DNA of 64,000 bases from Paraniabella hibiscisoli (GTDB lineage Bacteria; Bacteroidota; Bacteroidia; Chitinophagales; Chitinophagaceae). Position 1 is the first letter of the stretch, and every line of letters starts with the position of its first letter. Positions 50,093-60,488 of this stretch are shown one piece after another. The position numbers were made by a program, and so were the translations under genes. The notes beneath the pieces are model-generated. The model was not told the origin of the DNA. It saw only the letters and a program-made list of their open reading frames with translations, and ran no database searches. Where the stretch lies: positions 1,116,001 to 1,180,000 of the forward strand of contig NZ_JAKWBK010000001.1 in assembly GCF_022512515.1 (NCBI RefSeq). Reading direction: 5' to 3'.

Positions 50093-52199
50093 ATGAAGAA
50101 AATTGCAGCCCTTCTTTTCGGCGTTTCTGTTGCCGGTATTTCTTTTGCCCAATCCATTACTTTGGAGGACTACAACAGGGCAGTAAGCTATTTTAGAAAT
50201 AACCTGGCTCAAAAAACCATCTGGAATATCAGCACTTCACCCAGCTGGCTAAGAGATAGCAGCGGATTTACATATTCTGTTCAGGATGCTAAAGGTTCGC
50301 ATCGTAAAAAATACGATTTTAAAACAGGCGCTATATCTGATGCAGCAGATGAACCGGCAGGCCAGCGGCAGTGGACGGGTGGCAACCGGCGTCGTAACGA
50401 GGAGTCGGCTTCGCCCGATAAAAGCCAGACAGCTTTTGTGAAAGATTACAACCTGTTCATCAAAAATGCTCAGGGCAATAATGAAAGACCGCTAAGCAAA
50501 GACGGCGCAAGAAATTATGAGTATGCCAGCTACTACGGCTGGGGAGAATTGATCGAAGGAGAGAATGGCGAAAGGACCCCTCATTTTTCTGTGAACTGGT
50601 CTCCCGATTCCAAATGGCTGCAAGCCTATATATGCGACCTGCGTAGCGGCAAAAAATGTACCTGCTCGACTGGAGCATCGACAGCCTGTACAAACCTAAA
50701 TTACTATCTTATTACCGCGGCTCGCCGGGCGATACAGATATGGTATACATGACCCCGGTTGTGTTTAATGCGGCAACAGGAGCAACCCATCGAATGGACG
50801 AGTTCAGGAATGTAAACACGGTTGGCTTTGAGTGGATTCCCGGATCAGCCCAGGCTATTATTTATGAAAGAGAGCGGGGTTATCAGAAAATCAACCTTTA
50901 CCTGTATGATCCTGTAACCAGGAAAAAGATCTGTTGTATACTGAAAGTAGTCCCACCAACATCGACAATTTTAATTACCGGTTAGTAAACGAGTGGAACC
51001 AGATCGTTTTTACATCTGAAAAAGATGGCTGGAAACAATTATATACAATCAACCTGAAAGATAAAAAGGTAACCCGGTTAACCCAGGGCGATTATTATAT
51101 TAATGATATTACTCTGATCAACGGGAAAACAGGAGATATCTTCTTTACCGCCAAAGGAAAAGAAGGAACGAATCCCTATTATGATTTTGCTTATAAAGTG
51201 AATGCGAAAACCAGGAAAACAATGCTACTCACCCCGGAGAAAGAAAATCATGATGTCAGCTTCTCACCCGATGGAAAATACCTGGTAGACAATATTTCAA
51301 CCATGTCGAAACCTAACCGTGCTGTACTACGTGATGGAGCCACCGGTACAATTTTAAAAGAACTGTCTCAAACGCAAATTAACCTTGCCGAAGGTAAAAC
51401 ACACCCTTTACCCCAGGAATTTACAACACTGGGACGGGATGGGAAAACAACTATTTACGCCGCCATCTGGAAGCCCTCTCATTTTGACCCGGCAAAGAAA
51501 TACCCGGTTATTGATCAAACCTATACCGGTCCTCATACCTATATGTTCCCCAACGGCTTTGCCAAAGCAATAGGCAGGGGTAACCAGGCGTTAGCAGAGC
51601 TTGGGTTTATAGTAGTAGCTATTGACGGACTGGGAACAGCCGGGCGGTCAAAGGCCTTTCACAATATATCCTATAAAAATATGGGGCAAAACCTGCTGGA
51701 CCATGTAATAGCCATCAAGGCCATGGGAAGGCAGTTTTCATGGATAGATACGACCAAAGTGGGCATTTTTGGCCATTCTGCAGGTGGTTATGATGCGGGA
51801 CACGCTGTTTTAGAATTCCCTGATTTTTACAAGGTAGCTGTAGCCAGCTCGGCTGATCATGACTTCAGAATGGAAAAAGACTGGTGGCCTGAGATGTATA
51901 TGGGCTGGCCGGTGGATAGCAGCTATCATAAAGTTTCTAATATTACCATGGCGGGTAACCTGAAAGGAAAGCTATTGATCGTGCATGGAGGTATCGATGA
52001 AAACGTGAACCCTTCCGCCACTTTTAAACTGGCTGAAGCCCTGGTAAATGCCGACAAGCAGTTTGATATGCTGATACTGCCTAGTCAACATCATGGCTAT
52101 GTAGGTAAGGCTTCAGATTATTTCCAGAAGAAACTCTGGAACTATTTTATAGAACACTTGAGAGGGGTAGAACCTATTTGGGATTTCAAATTGAGATAA
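50093..52199 (+). CDS. Dipeptidyl peptidase IV-family serine protease, two apparent frameshifts
   Basis: About 702 residues. A signal peptide (MKKIAALLFGVSVAGISFAQ) precedes an eight-bladed propeller (PHFSVNWSPDSKWLQAYICDLRS; SFSPDGKYLVDNIS) and an alpha/beta-hydrolase domain with the serine in FGHSAGGYDAG, the aspartate in VHGGIDENVNPS and the histidine in LPSQHHGYV. DPP-IV removes X-Pro or X-Ala dipeptides from peptides in the periplasm. Breaks are in A runs at 50651-50656 and 50923-50927 (one base short each). It is followed by a hairpin that also lies before the convergent metalloprotease gene. Confidence 0.9.
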
Positions 52200-52204
52200 G
52201 CACG

Positions 52205-52237
52205 AAAAAGGCGGAAAGTATAAGAACACTTTCCGCC
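52205..52237 (-). terminator. Hairpin terminator between DPP-IV and the metalloprotease
   Basis: A 10-base stem, GGCGGAAAGT (52210-52219) and ACTTTCCGCC (52228-52237), with a T run on the minus-strand side (AAAAAGG on the plus strand), which suits the minus-strand metalloprotease gene. It lies between two convergent stops. Confidence 0.75.
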
Positions 52238-52257
52238 GTATTATATTGATGCATTGT

Positions 52258-54297
52258 TTATTCTGAAATCACCGAAACCGAACGGCTGAATTGGATGGTA
52301 CCGTCTTTATCAACCTGTGCAATCCTTATATATTTAACATGGTTATCGTTGCTGTTGGCTCCTGCATGATCTCTTTTCTGGCAGGCTACGAAGATTCCCG
52401 CTGCAACAACAGCAGTCAGTAGCATCCATTTTCTGTTCCGCTTGAAACTAAATAAGGAGAGCGCTGCAATCAGAGCGGCTCCCAGGGAAACAACTGTTCC
52501 TTTATTATCTATAGAAATATTGTAGCTCAGCGAAGAAGCAGATATTCCGTTTACAGCCTTTGTATCTACTTTAGCAATGCGGGCAAAGTTTTCACCATCA
52601 AAAGATGCTTCTACAAAAAAGTGATCGTTATTCGTTTCACTTGCTGTTTTCCAGTCCACAAAAAGTTGATCATTTTTTATTCTTGCGGCCACTCCATTAA
52701 AAACAACAGGTAATGCCCCATCAATGCTCACCCAAAAATCTTCTGTCTGTCCAACAAGTAATGCTCCACCCGGTCCGAAATTGCTGTTATTGATAAAATC
52801 TGCTCTTACCCGCATGCGCAGTAGCTCGTTTCTGGCAGTTCCTGCCGCCGTCAATTTGGCTACCGGAATCTCAACTGAGTGGCTAAAAACACCGGTGCCC
52901 GCTGGCGTATTGCTCTCTAATATCAGTTCATCGCTGTCAAATACACCATTGTTGTTGAAGTCGATCCATACTTTACAGGTTTGCCGGTTGACTCCGCCGG
53001 TTGTTACCGTTAACTGTTGACCGGTTGTTGCCGCTAATGTTGTTCCCAAATTGCAGGAATGGTCCTGGTAAAATTGTTGATTGTCATCATTGTAGCCATA
53101 AGATTGATACGTCAAATTACCCAGTGTTACGTTCCTGGGACCTATTGATGTAATGCTACCATCAGAATTGCTTGCCGGGGCCTGGGTTGCATTGGCCTTA
53201 ACGGCAGTTACAGGTGGTGGTGTTGAGGCTACAGATGTCATCAATCCGCCCCGGGCAACGTTCAGGGCAGCCATCATTCTTGTGCTTTGCCCTGCTGTAA
53301 ACCGGTCGAGACAACCACCATAGCCCATTATATTTTTCTGTATACCATTGTAGGGGCTATTATTGTAGCAGGAATTAGGATCCGTATTTAAGATCGCGCA
53401 GGCGCCTCCCTGCAACAGGTTTTTTATGGGATCGGTATCGCAAACTTTATCGCCTATTGTTGAACAATTCGTTCCATCAGTCATAGGAGAACAGTCGGTT
53501 TGCGAACCGCCCTCAAAAGTATGGTAGAGTCCGAATGCATGGCCCAGCTCATGTGTAAGCGTAGTAGAGGTAGGGGATACTAACTGAGAAGCAATGATCA
53601 TCATTCCCTCCATCCAGTGAGAAGGCATATTTTGAAAGCCTTCATTCTCTAAGGGCAAATTAGCATAACCGGCCACAAAGGTTCCTACCGGGCCCTCTGC
53701 CGCAATTTTCCAAACCACCCAGATATTGTATACCTGGTTATTGGGCCAAAAGCTCAGGCTCCTGATGGCATCGTTATCAGCTCCATCTACAGTTGCCGGC
53801 GAATTAGGTACCACAACACCGTTGTCGTTGTAACCCGGCACATTACCCCCATTTACCCTTACAATGCCATCGCTCGGGCTACAGTTCAGCGTTCTTTTAG
53901 CCAGTGTAAATTTTATGGGGGTAGAGGCCCCAACACTACGCGTACTGGTTGCAGCAAAGTCGGCACTCAGGCGATCGATGGCGTCTATGATCTGCTGATC
54001 TGTAGGGTTTACCCAGCCTGCCGGATTGTTGGATGGCGCAATTACATGCACTACCACCGGTATTTCATAAGCAGGTCCGGGCAATACATTCAGGTTTTGA
54101 AACTGCGCCCTGGTTCTTACAATACGGTCAACATCCTGTTGTATTTTATACTCTGTTGCAGCCAGTTGCTGAACATAATCCGGGTTTTTTCGCAGGTGCT
54201 GGTTTACAAAATCGAATCCGCAAACAGCCTGTTGGGAAAAAGATATCGTACTAATGAATACACTGCTGATAAGCAGGAAGAAGCGAAAAGTTCTCAT
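52258..54297 (-). CDS. Secreted M43-type metalloprotease with GEVED domain and novel C-terminal module
   Basis: Intact, 679 codons. After a signal peptide (MRTFRFFLLISSVFISTISFSQ), the pappalysin-like domain has HELGHAFGLYH (zinc, near residue 249) and IMGYGG (Met-turn), with cysteine pairs CDTDP and CYNNS around it. Next is a GEVED-type beta domain (CKVWIDFNNNGVFDSDELI) and from residue 529 the same FN3-like/two-helix/lipobox module as the sugar dehydrogenase: LFVDWKTASETNNDHFFVE ... SLGAALIAALSLFSFKRNRKWMLLTAVVAAGIFVAC (Cys639, codon at 52381-52383) ... YIRIAQVDKDGT. It digests proteins or peptides outside the cell. This copy is uninterrupted, so the module is not an artefact of a frameshift. 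Confidence 0.9.
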   Translation of the reverse strand: MRTFRFFLLISSVFISTISFSQQAVCGFDFVNQHLRKNPDYVQQLAATEYKIQQDVDRIVRTRAQFQNLNVLPGPAYEIPVVVHVIAPSNNPAGWVNPTDQQIIDAIDRLSADFAATSTRSVGASTPIKFTLAKRTLNCSPSDGIVRVNGGNVPGYNDNGVVVPNSPATVDGADNDAIRSLSFWPNNQVYNIWVVWKIAAEGPVGTFVAGYANLPLENEGFQNMPSHWMEGMMIIASQLVSPTSTTLTHELGHAFGLYHTFEGGSQTDCSPMTDGTNCSTIGDKVCDTDPIKNLLQGGACAILNTDPNSCYNNSPYNGIQKNIMGYGGCLDRFTAGQSTRMMAALNVARGGLMTSVASTPPPVTAVKANATQAPASNSDGSITSIGPRNVTLGNLTYQSYGYNDDNQQFYQDHSCNLGTTLAATTGQQLTVTTGGVNRQTCKVWIDFNNNGVFDSDELILESNTPAGTGVFSHSVEIPVAKLTAAGTARNELLRMRVRADFINNSNFGPGGALLVGQTEDFWVSIDGALPVVFNGVAARIKNDQLFVDWKTASETNNDHFFVEASFDGENFARIAKVDTKAVNGISASSLSYNISIDNKGTVVSLGAALIAALSLFSFKRNRKWMLLTAVVAAGIFVACQKRDHAGANSNDNHVKYIRIAQVDKDGTIQFSRSVSVISE

Positions 54298-54495
54298 GAC
54301 GCTATGTTGACCTGGTTTTGATTTAGAGTTGATTGATTTATACGGCTGATGCTAAGGTACTTCTTTCCCTTATAACTACATACAACAGATTTTTTTAAAC
54401 CATCAATTCAAAAACCATCCGGCAATAACAACCACGGTCACAAATACTGCATAAAGTAGTACCTTAAAATAATATCAGAATCTGGCGATCAATCC

Positions 54496-55002
54496 CTACT
54501 TCTTCTTAAACACAGGAACCGTGCTGCAAGGCTCGCCATACATAAGGCTTTTTACAAAAGGAAGCAGTACACGGGTAATTTCAGCATAGGCCTCTTCTCC
54601 AATACCCAGGTCTCCACAGCCCTTAATCACCACCCGCTTGTCCAGGTAATCTGCTGTATTAATGGCGTTGATATTGTTGATCAGCAACCTCTTTTTAAGT
54701 TCTTCGGAATTTGCTGCAGCCACAAAGCTTACTACGGGTTGCAGGTAGGTTATAATAAGCATATAGGCCCAAAGCGGAACAATCGCATCGGCGGTACAGG
54801 TAACTCCCACCGCTTTGCCGGCATATTGCTGCCAGTCGTGCTGCTTTAATGCCTCGCGAAAATCTTTCTCTTTCAGGATCATTTCCATAAATAAATAATC
54901 CTTGATATCAAAAACAATCACCTCTTCCAGCGGGTAAAAATCCTCCAGGTTCAGGGTAATAATTCCGCTTTCAGCTACTTTGTTCCTTATAACTTCTTCC
55001 AT
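54496..55002 (-). CDS. DUF2480 family protein
   Basis: Intact, 168 codons. The pattern of the family is complete: LNLEDFYPLEEVIVFDIKDYLFMEMILKEKDFREALKQHDW, then the GVTCTADAIVPLWAYMLI motif and the C-terminal KRVVIKGCGDLGIGEEAY with a cysteine-glycine-rich stretch. It is restricted to Bacteroidota and its function is unknown. The conserved cysteines and histidine suggest a possible metal site, which is only inference. It stands alone between the metalloprotease and PpiD genes. Confidence 0.85.
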   Translation of the reverse strand: MEEVIRNKVAESGIITLNLEDFYPLEEVIVFDIKDYLFMEMILKEKDFREALKQHDWQQYAGKAVGVTCTADAIVPLWAYMLIITYLQPVVSFVAAANSEELKKRLLINNINAINTADYLDKRVVIKGCGDLGIGEEAYAEITRVLLPFVKSLMYGEPCSTVPVFKKK

Positions 55003-55045
55003 ACTTTAAAATAACCATTAATTTCTCTACTTGTTCAGTTACATA

Positions 55046-55075
55046 AAAACAAAAATCCCGGCCTAAGCCGGGATT
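55046..55075 (-). terminator. Rho-independent terminator after ppiD
   Basis: A 9-base perfect stem, AATCCCGGC and GCCGGGATT, with a 4-base loop, and a T run on the minus-strand side (AAAAACAAAAA on the plus strand). It lies 24 bases beyond the ppiD stop. Confidence 0.85.
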
Positions 55076-55098
55076 GAGTATTATTATTGATCCGTCTA

Positions 55099-57236
55099 TT
55101 AATAAAACTTGCTGCGATTGTCTTTAATAGTCGCATCTTCTCTTAATGCCTGCAGTGATTGGAACTGAGCTTGCTGCTTAGCCTGCATAAAACGCATTTT
55201 ACGGGCTTCCTCTACATTAGCTGCCTGTACCGGCGTGTTACCAATGTTATCCACTCTTACTACATAAACACCCTGAGTACCTGCAATTGGCTCGCTGATC
55301 ACTTTATTAACATTCGCTTTATTAAATGAAGCACCAATTACTTTAGGCTCGAAACCTAAATTAACCGAAGGCTGTCCGGCAAAACGAAGGCTATCGGCCA
55401 CTTCAACCGGCTTTTTCAAAGCAGTTGCAGCAGCTTCCAGTGTGGTTACTTTTCCTATTTTGTTGGTGATGATCTCTGCCTTCTTTTGGTTTACCAATAA
55501 AGGCTCTACCATCATTCTTGCTTTTGCAGGGCTCATGGTTCCTTCTTTATTGATTTCAGTTACCAAAGCCACTACATAAAAATCACCCACACGCTCAGAA
55601 ATAACGTCTCCCAGATCTGCATTATAAACTCCTTTTACCAATGCACGTGATGCACCCAGTCCCTGGATCGTAGATCCGGTTGGAGGCAGATCCTGCGCTA
55701 CTGATTTAAAGATGCCTTTTTCTTTTTGCAATTTAGCTGCTGCTGCATCAAATGTTTTTTGATTGGTAGCTTCTGCTGCAAATTTTGTTGCCGCTTCATT
55801 AGCTACGCGGTCTGTTTCTTCACTGGCTTCAATTGGCTTGTTGATATAGGCAATTTTGTACCCTGTTGCGCTACCTTTCTGAGAAAGGATCTCAATATAA
55901 TGGTATCCAAAATCTGTTTTAACTACTCCTTTAGCGCCTACAGCATTTCCAAAAATAAAATCGTTAAATGCAGGCACCATTTCTCCTGATGGAACATTAT
56001 CGTACACACCACCATTATTTACACTTCCCTGGTCAGTAGAAAATTTAACAACCATTGAATCGAAATTGGCACCGTTGCGAATAGCCAAAGCTACACTATC
56101 CGCCAGCTTTTTAGCGGTAGCCGTGTCCCTGATAGGAATTTGCTGACCCGTTTGAGGATCTGCCTGAGCCGTACCGATCAATATATGCCTGATCTTTACT
56201 GTATCCGGCATTGGCCTTGCTGCCACTATTTTAGCTAATGTATAGTTTCCGCCATCCAGGTAAGGTCCGTAGATATTACCCACGCCCACTCTGAGGATAG
56301 AATCCTTCATAGGAACCTGTATACGGTTACCACTGATATATCCATCATAGTAGTTGTTAGCGCCTTGCGTCATCAGGTAATCTTTCATATTTCTGGCGCT
56401 ATCAAAAGCTGATTTTAATGCCAGAATATTTTCCCGGGCCTGTAAGCTATCCGCTCCGTTAGGCTGGGCGTTGAACGCCACATAAGAAATGCTGCGGCTG
56501 TCCAATTGTTTAAAGTCTTTTTATGCTTGTCGATATAGCTCTGAATATCGGCATCAGAAACTTTTACAGCAGAATCAGAAATGCTGGTGTATGGCTCTCT
56601 CACAAAAGAAACCTTTGAGATCAAACTGCTTTGAGCATTTTCTTTTTCAATCATCCATTTAGGAAAATTGATGCTGTTGGTTAACAGTCCATCATATTTC
56701 TGCGCCAGGCGCTGAAACAGCATCTGGTCAATAAACGCATTTAACTGGGCTTTTTGCTCAGCAGTTCCTTTTGTTTTTACCTGGTTAATTTGTTGCTGAG
56801 CCATTGCAGGATTATATACTCCTGTTTGAGGATCGGTAAATGCCTGCTTTAACTCCTGTGGAGGGTTAGCGCCAAACAACAGATCGTTCAACTCTTTCTT
56901 ACCAATTTCAATACCTACTTTTTCGGCCTCCTGGCTTAATAAAACACGTGCGATCTCTGTGTTCCAGGCGCTTTCGTTAGCTTGTTGGTTCAGCATTTCG
57001 CCACTTGCGCCCATGCCTCTTTGCTGCATCATCTGTGATTGTTGCTCAACCTGGGCATTGAAAGCTGCAAAGTCTATTGATTCGCCATTTATTTTACCAA
57101 CACTTGCAGAGTCATCCCTGAAAAGGCTACCTCCGTTCTCAAAAGCAAGCATTACGACAAACATAACTAGGGCCAAAGCAATAATTACGGCCATAACTTT
57201 GCCGTACTTGTCCTGGATTTTTTGAATAACCGACAT
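55099..57236 (-). CDS. PpiD-like peptidylprolyl isomerase, one apparent frameshift
   Basis: About 713 residues. A single N-terminal membrane helix (VMAVIIALALVMFVVMLAF) anchors a SurA-N-like domain (GKINGESIDFAAFNAQVEQQ ... VGIEIGKKELNDLLFG), followed by a parvulin-type rotamase (KIRHILIG ... NGANFDSMVVKFSTDQGSVNNGGVYDNVPSGEMVPAFNDFIFG) and a long C-terminal part. The protein assists folding of exported proteins at the inner membrane. The frame breaks in a T run at 56518-56522 on the plus strand. About 290 bases with no gene separate its start from the pterin dehydratase gene; no clear promoter motif was seen there. Confidence 0.9.
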
Positions 57237-57526
57237 AATATATTAATACATTAAATAAAAGGACGGCAAAAATAGGGTATTTGAAAGTATCAACAAATTG
57301 TGGAAAATTAGAGCACTATGCTTAGAACTTTTTTGCTTAACCGTCCAGGCGCGGACGCAATGGGTTTTAAGAGGTATTGCGCTATTTTCCTTGCGTCATA
57401 ACATCTTTGCGGTTAGGTTCCCGGTGTATAATAGAAGAGAATCTGTATCGGACCTTATAAATGTGTTGGGAGTTACCACAGGCCGTAGCAGGTATAAAAG
57501 CTAACCAAACAGGCGATTGACCAAAG

Positions 57527-57758
57527 TTATGGAAGGATACCGTCAATTTTTTGGGCCAGTTTGTGGTCTTTTTCGGTTACAATATCACCGGCATCGTGCG
57601 TGCTCAGCCAAACTTCTACTGTGTTGTATACATTTTTCCATTCAGGATGATGGTTCATTTTTTGCTTCAAGCGCCACCCGTGTCATAAAGGCAAAAGCCT
57701 CACTAAAGTTTTTAAACTCGAATTTACGGTACAACTTGTTCTGTTCTTCCTGCCACAT
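57527..57758 (-). CDS. 4a-hydroxytetrahydrobiopterin dehydratase (PCD/DCoH-like), one apparent frameshift
   Basis: About 77 residues, hidden by a frame break in a T run at 57658-57663 on the plus strand. The full sequence after repair shows the family motif: [64 protein letters not shown]. The histidine pair of MNHHPEW and the later THD are the catalytic residues. The enzyme recycles the pterin cofactor of aromatic amino acid hydroxylases. The ATG is at 57758. It is 11 bases after the IPExxxVDY gene and probably in its operon. Confidence 0.85.
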
Positions 57759-57769
57759 AATATTGATTT

Positions 57770-58213
57770 TTAGAAGATAAGGTACTCTTTATTTTTTATT
57801 TTTTCATTGGTGAGCTCCGTAACCAACTGTACTCCCGGAATATTTCGCAACATCGCTTTGATCTGATCCAGGTATTCCTCCGTGACGGTATCGTTTTTCA
57901 TGAGCCACAAAAAATCGAGATTTTTAAACTCCGGTAACAGATACTCTCCATCATATAAATTATTATACAGGTAATGGCAAAGAGCACTATTAGGCTCGTG
58001 ATATTCGTAAACACTGAAAAAATAATACCGCTTTTTACGTTTCAGGTTAATTTCAATATCATGGTTAATTCTAAAACTTAGTCCCAGCAAATTATTAAGG
58101 TTCCAGCAAAAGCGATAGTCCTTCACTGTTGTTACGATGCCTAGTAATTTGGTGTCGTCAAAAAAATTATCAATTATTTCCTGGGTATCCAGTTCTAATT
58201 TCAGAACGGCCAT
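57770..58213 (-). CDS. IPExxxVDY family protein
   Basis: Intact, 147 codons. The diagnostic motif region reads LLPEFKNLDFLWLMKND, a variant of IPExxxVDY, in the second half; the N-terminal half is beta-rich (FRINHDIEINLKRKKRYYFFSVYEYHEP). The family is confined to Bacteroidota and has no assigned function. It starts 160 bases before the feoB start on the opposite strand, so the two share an upstream region. Confidence 0.8.
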   Translation of the reverse strand: MAVLKLELDTQEIIDNFFDDTKLLGIVTTVKDYRFCWNLNNLLGLSFRINHDIEINLKRKKRYYFFSVYEYHEPNSALCHYLYNNLYDGEYLLPEFKNLDFLWLMKNDTVTEEYLDQIKAMLRNIPGVQLVTELTNEKIKNKEYLIF

Positions 58214-58340
58214 TTATATTTCCTTTACTGTTCGCAAATGGGTAAGTTTGGGGGTAAAGGTAGACAAAAGATAATAGGGCAAATATCTAAAGTTGCTATA
58301 AATCTCCGTATTTCGTAAACATATTTAGGGCATTGCCGGT

Positions 58341-58348
58341 TAAATTTG
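58341..58348 (+). promoter_or_regulatory. Candidate -7 promoter element of feoB
   Basis: TAAATTTG matches TAnnTTTG and ends 24 bases before the feoB ATG at 58373. A -33 box was not clear. Confidence 0.5.
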
Positions 58349-58372
58349 CGGTTTTACATATTGAAAAATTCA

Positions 58373-60475
58373 ATGTTACATATAGCATTAGCAGGAAACC
58401 CTAATAGCGGGAAGACCTCCTTATTTAATTCGCTTACCGGATTAAATCAAAAAGTAGGAAATTTTCCGGGTGTAACTGTAGATAAGAAAACAGGAACCAC
58501 TTCACTGGGTCACGGCACTGCAGAGGTGATTGATTTACCGGGCTCCTATAGCTTATATCCCCGTCGTCTTGATGAAGAAGTTGCCTACAAAGTATTATTG
58601 AACCAGGATGTGCATTTGGTAGCTGATGTGATTGTAGCCGTAGCTGACGCCAGTAGCCTGAAGCGAAACCTGCTTTTTGCACTCAGATCATAGACCTGAA
58701 ACGTCCCGTGGTAGTTGCCCTAACCATGATGGATATTGCACGGAAAAAAGGCATTCAGATCGATATTGCTGAAATGGAGCGGGAACTGGGAGTACCAGTG
58801 GTGGCCGTAAATCCCAGAAAAACAAAGGCATTACAGAACTCAAGAAAGCAATTGAACTGGTGTCGGGCAAATTGTACAAACCGGCCGCCCGTAATTTTAT
58901 TGATATTGCGGCGCTGGCTCCCGGGGCTATTAAACAGGCCCAACAAGCCGTTCCCCATTTAGGCGATTATGAAGCCGTTCACTACCTGATCAATCATGAA
59001 ACTTTTGCGTTACCCAATGATGTGCAGGAAAAGATTGAGCAGGCAGAGATCGATAACCAGTTTAATCCAGCCCGAACGCAGGCAGAAGAAATTTTACAAC
59101 GATACACCCGTATTAACCATATTCTTAGCCAGGCGGTAACTTTCCCTGATCCTCAAAAAAGATCACGGTTGACCGAAAAGCTGGATAATGTGTTCCTGCA
59201 CCGCTACTTTGGCTATGCTATTTTATTAACGGTTTTATTTCTTTTGTTTCAATGTGTTTTCCTGCTGGCCTCTTACCCTATGGACTGGATAGACGGGGAA
59301 CCGCTGCTTTTAGCGGTTGGCTGAGCGATATACTTCCGGAAAACCATTTTACCGACCTGCTTGTTAACGGACTGGTTGCCGGGTTGGGCGGTATTATTAT
59401 TTTCATTCCGCAGATCATGATCCTGTTTGGGTTGATTACTCTTTTGGAAGATACGGGCTATATGGCGCGTATTAGTTTTTTAACCGACCGGGTGATGCGG
59501 ACTGTAGGACTGAATGGCAAAAGTGTAATGCCGATGATCAGCGGGTTTGCCTGTGCTGTACCCGCTATTATGAGCGCCCGGAATATTGAAAACCGGAAAG
59601 AGCGCTTGTTGACGATATTGGTTACCCCATTGATGAGTTGCTCTGCCCGTTTGCCGGTTTATATCATTTTAACAGCTATTGTAATACCCAAAACCTATGT
59701 AGCAGGTTTTATCAGCGTACAGGGCCTGGTAATGATGGGACTCTATTTAATAGGGGTGGTTTTTGCCATGGCAGTATCCTGGGTGGCGAAATGGTTTATT
59801 AAGATAAAAGAAAAAAGCTTTTTCATATTAGAGTTGCCTGTTTACCGCGCGCCGCGCTGGAAAAATGCCCTGCAGACCATGGTTGAAAAAGCAAAAATAT
59901 TTGTGCTGCAGGCAGGTAAGATCATTCTGATCATCAGCCTGGTACTCTGGTTTTTAAGCTCTTTTGGTCCCTCTGGCCGCATGGAGCAGGTACAGGCACA
60001 ATACGAACAGCAACTGGCTCAGTCCAATGCGGACTCTACGTTGATAGAAGAGCAATATGCAACAGCCAAACTGGAAAACTCTTATGCGGGTATTATGGGC
60101 AAAACCATCGAACCGGCCATAAGACCGCTAGGTTATGACTGGAAGATCGGCATTGCATTGATCACCTCGTTTGCTGCAAGAGAGGTGTTTGTAGGCACTA
60201 TGGCCACTCTTTACAGCGTGGAAGATGATGGCGAGGAAAACCTGGCTTTACAGGAAAAGATGCAGAGAGCTACATTTTCAGATGGCACTAAAGTGTTTAC
60301 CCTGGCTACAGGCGTTTCACTCATGTTGTTTTATGTTTTTGCCATGCAATGTATGAGCACCCTTGCTATTGTAAAGCGTGAAACACGCAGCTGGAAATGG
60401 CCCATGATACAGTTGGCCTACATGACCTTTTTGGCATACGTAGTGAGCCTGGTAGCTTACCAGTTATTAAAATAA
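58373..60475 (+). CDS. feoB: Ferrous iron transporter FeoB, three apparent frameshifts
   Basis: About 701 residues. The G-protein domain has G1 AGNPNSGKTSLFN, the NFPGVTVDKKTG switch, G3 DLPGSYSL and LTMMD (G4). The membrane part has the gate regions GYMARISFLTDRVMRTVGLNGKSVMPMISGFACAVPAIM and LVTPLMSCSARLPVY, with the two conserved cysteines of Nramp-unrelated Fe transport. FeoB imports Fe2+ across the inner membrane. Breaks are in a T run at 58674-58678, an A run at 58818-58822 and a G run at 59295-59298. FeoA is not adjacent. Confidence 0.93.
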
Positions 60476-60488
60476 CGATTAACTCCTG

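Noticed and set aside
52258..52713. C-terminus of the metalloprotease as an ordinary type IX secretion sorting domain
   Set aside because: The FN3-like part is similar, but the two hydrophobic helices and cysteine interrupt the domain and no ordinary sorting domain has these.
57298..57504. 68-codon open frame between ppiD and the pterin dehydratase
   Set aside because: Composition is random-looking and the real gene nearby (57527-57758) is on the opposite strand.
637..60475. Broken genes as natural pseudogenes or programmed frameshifts
   Set aside because: Indels are nearly all one-base losses in homopolymers across functionally unrelated genes, and the continued sequence is conserved; this fits sequencing error better.
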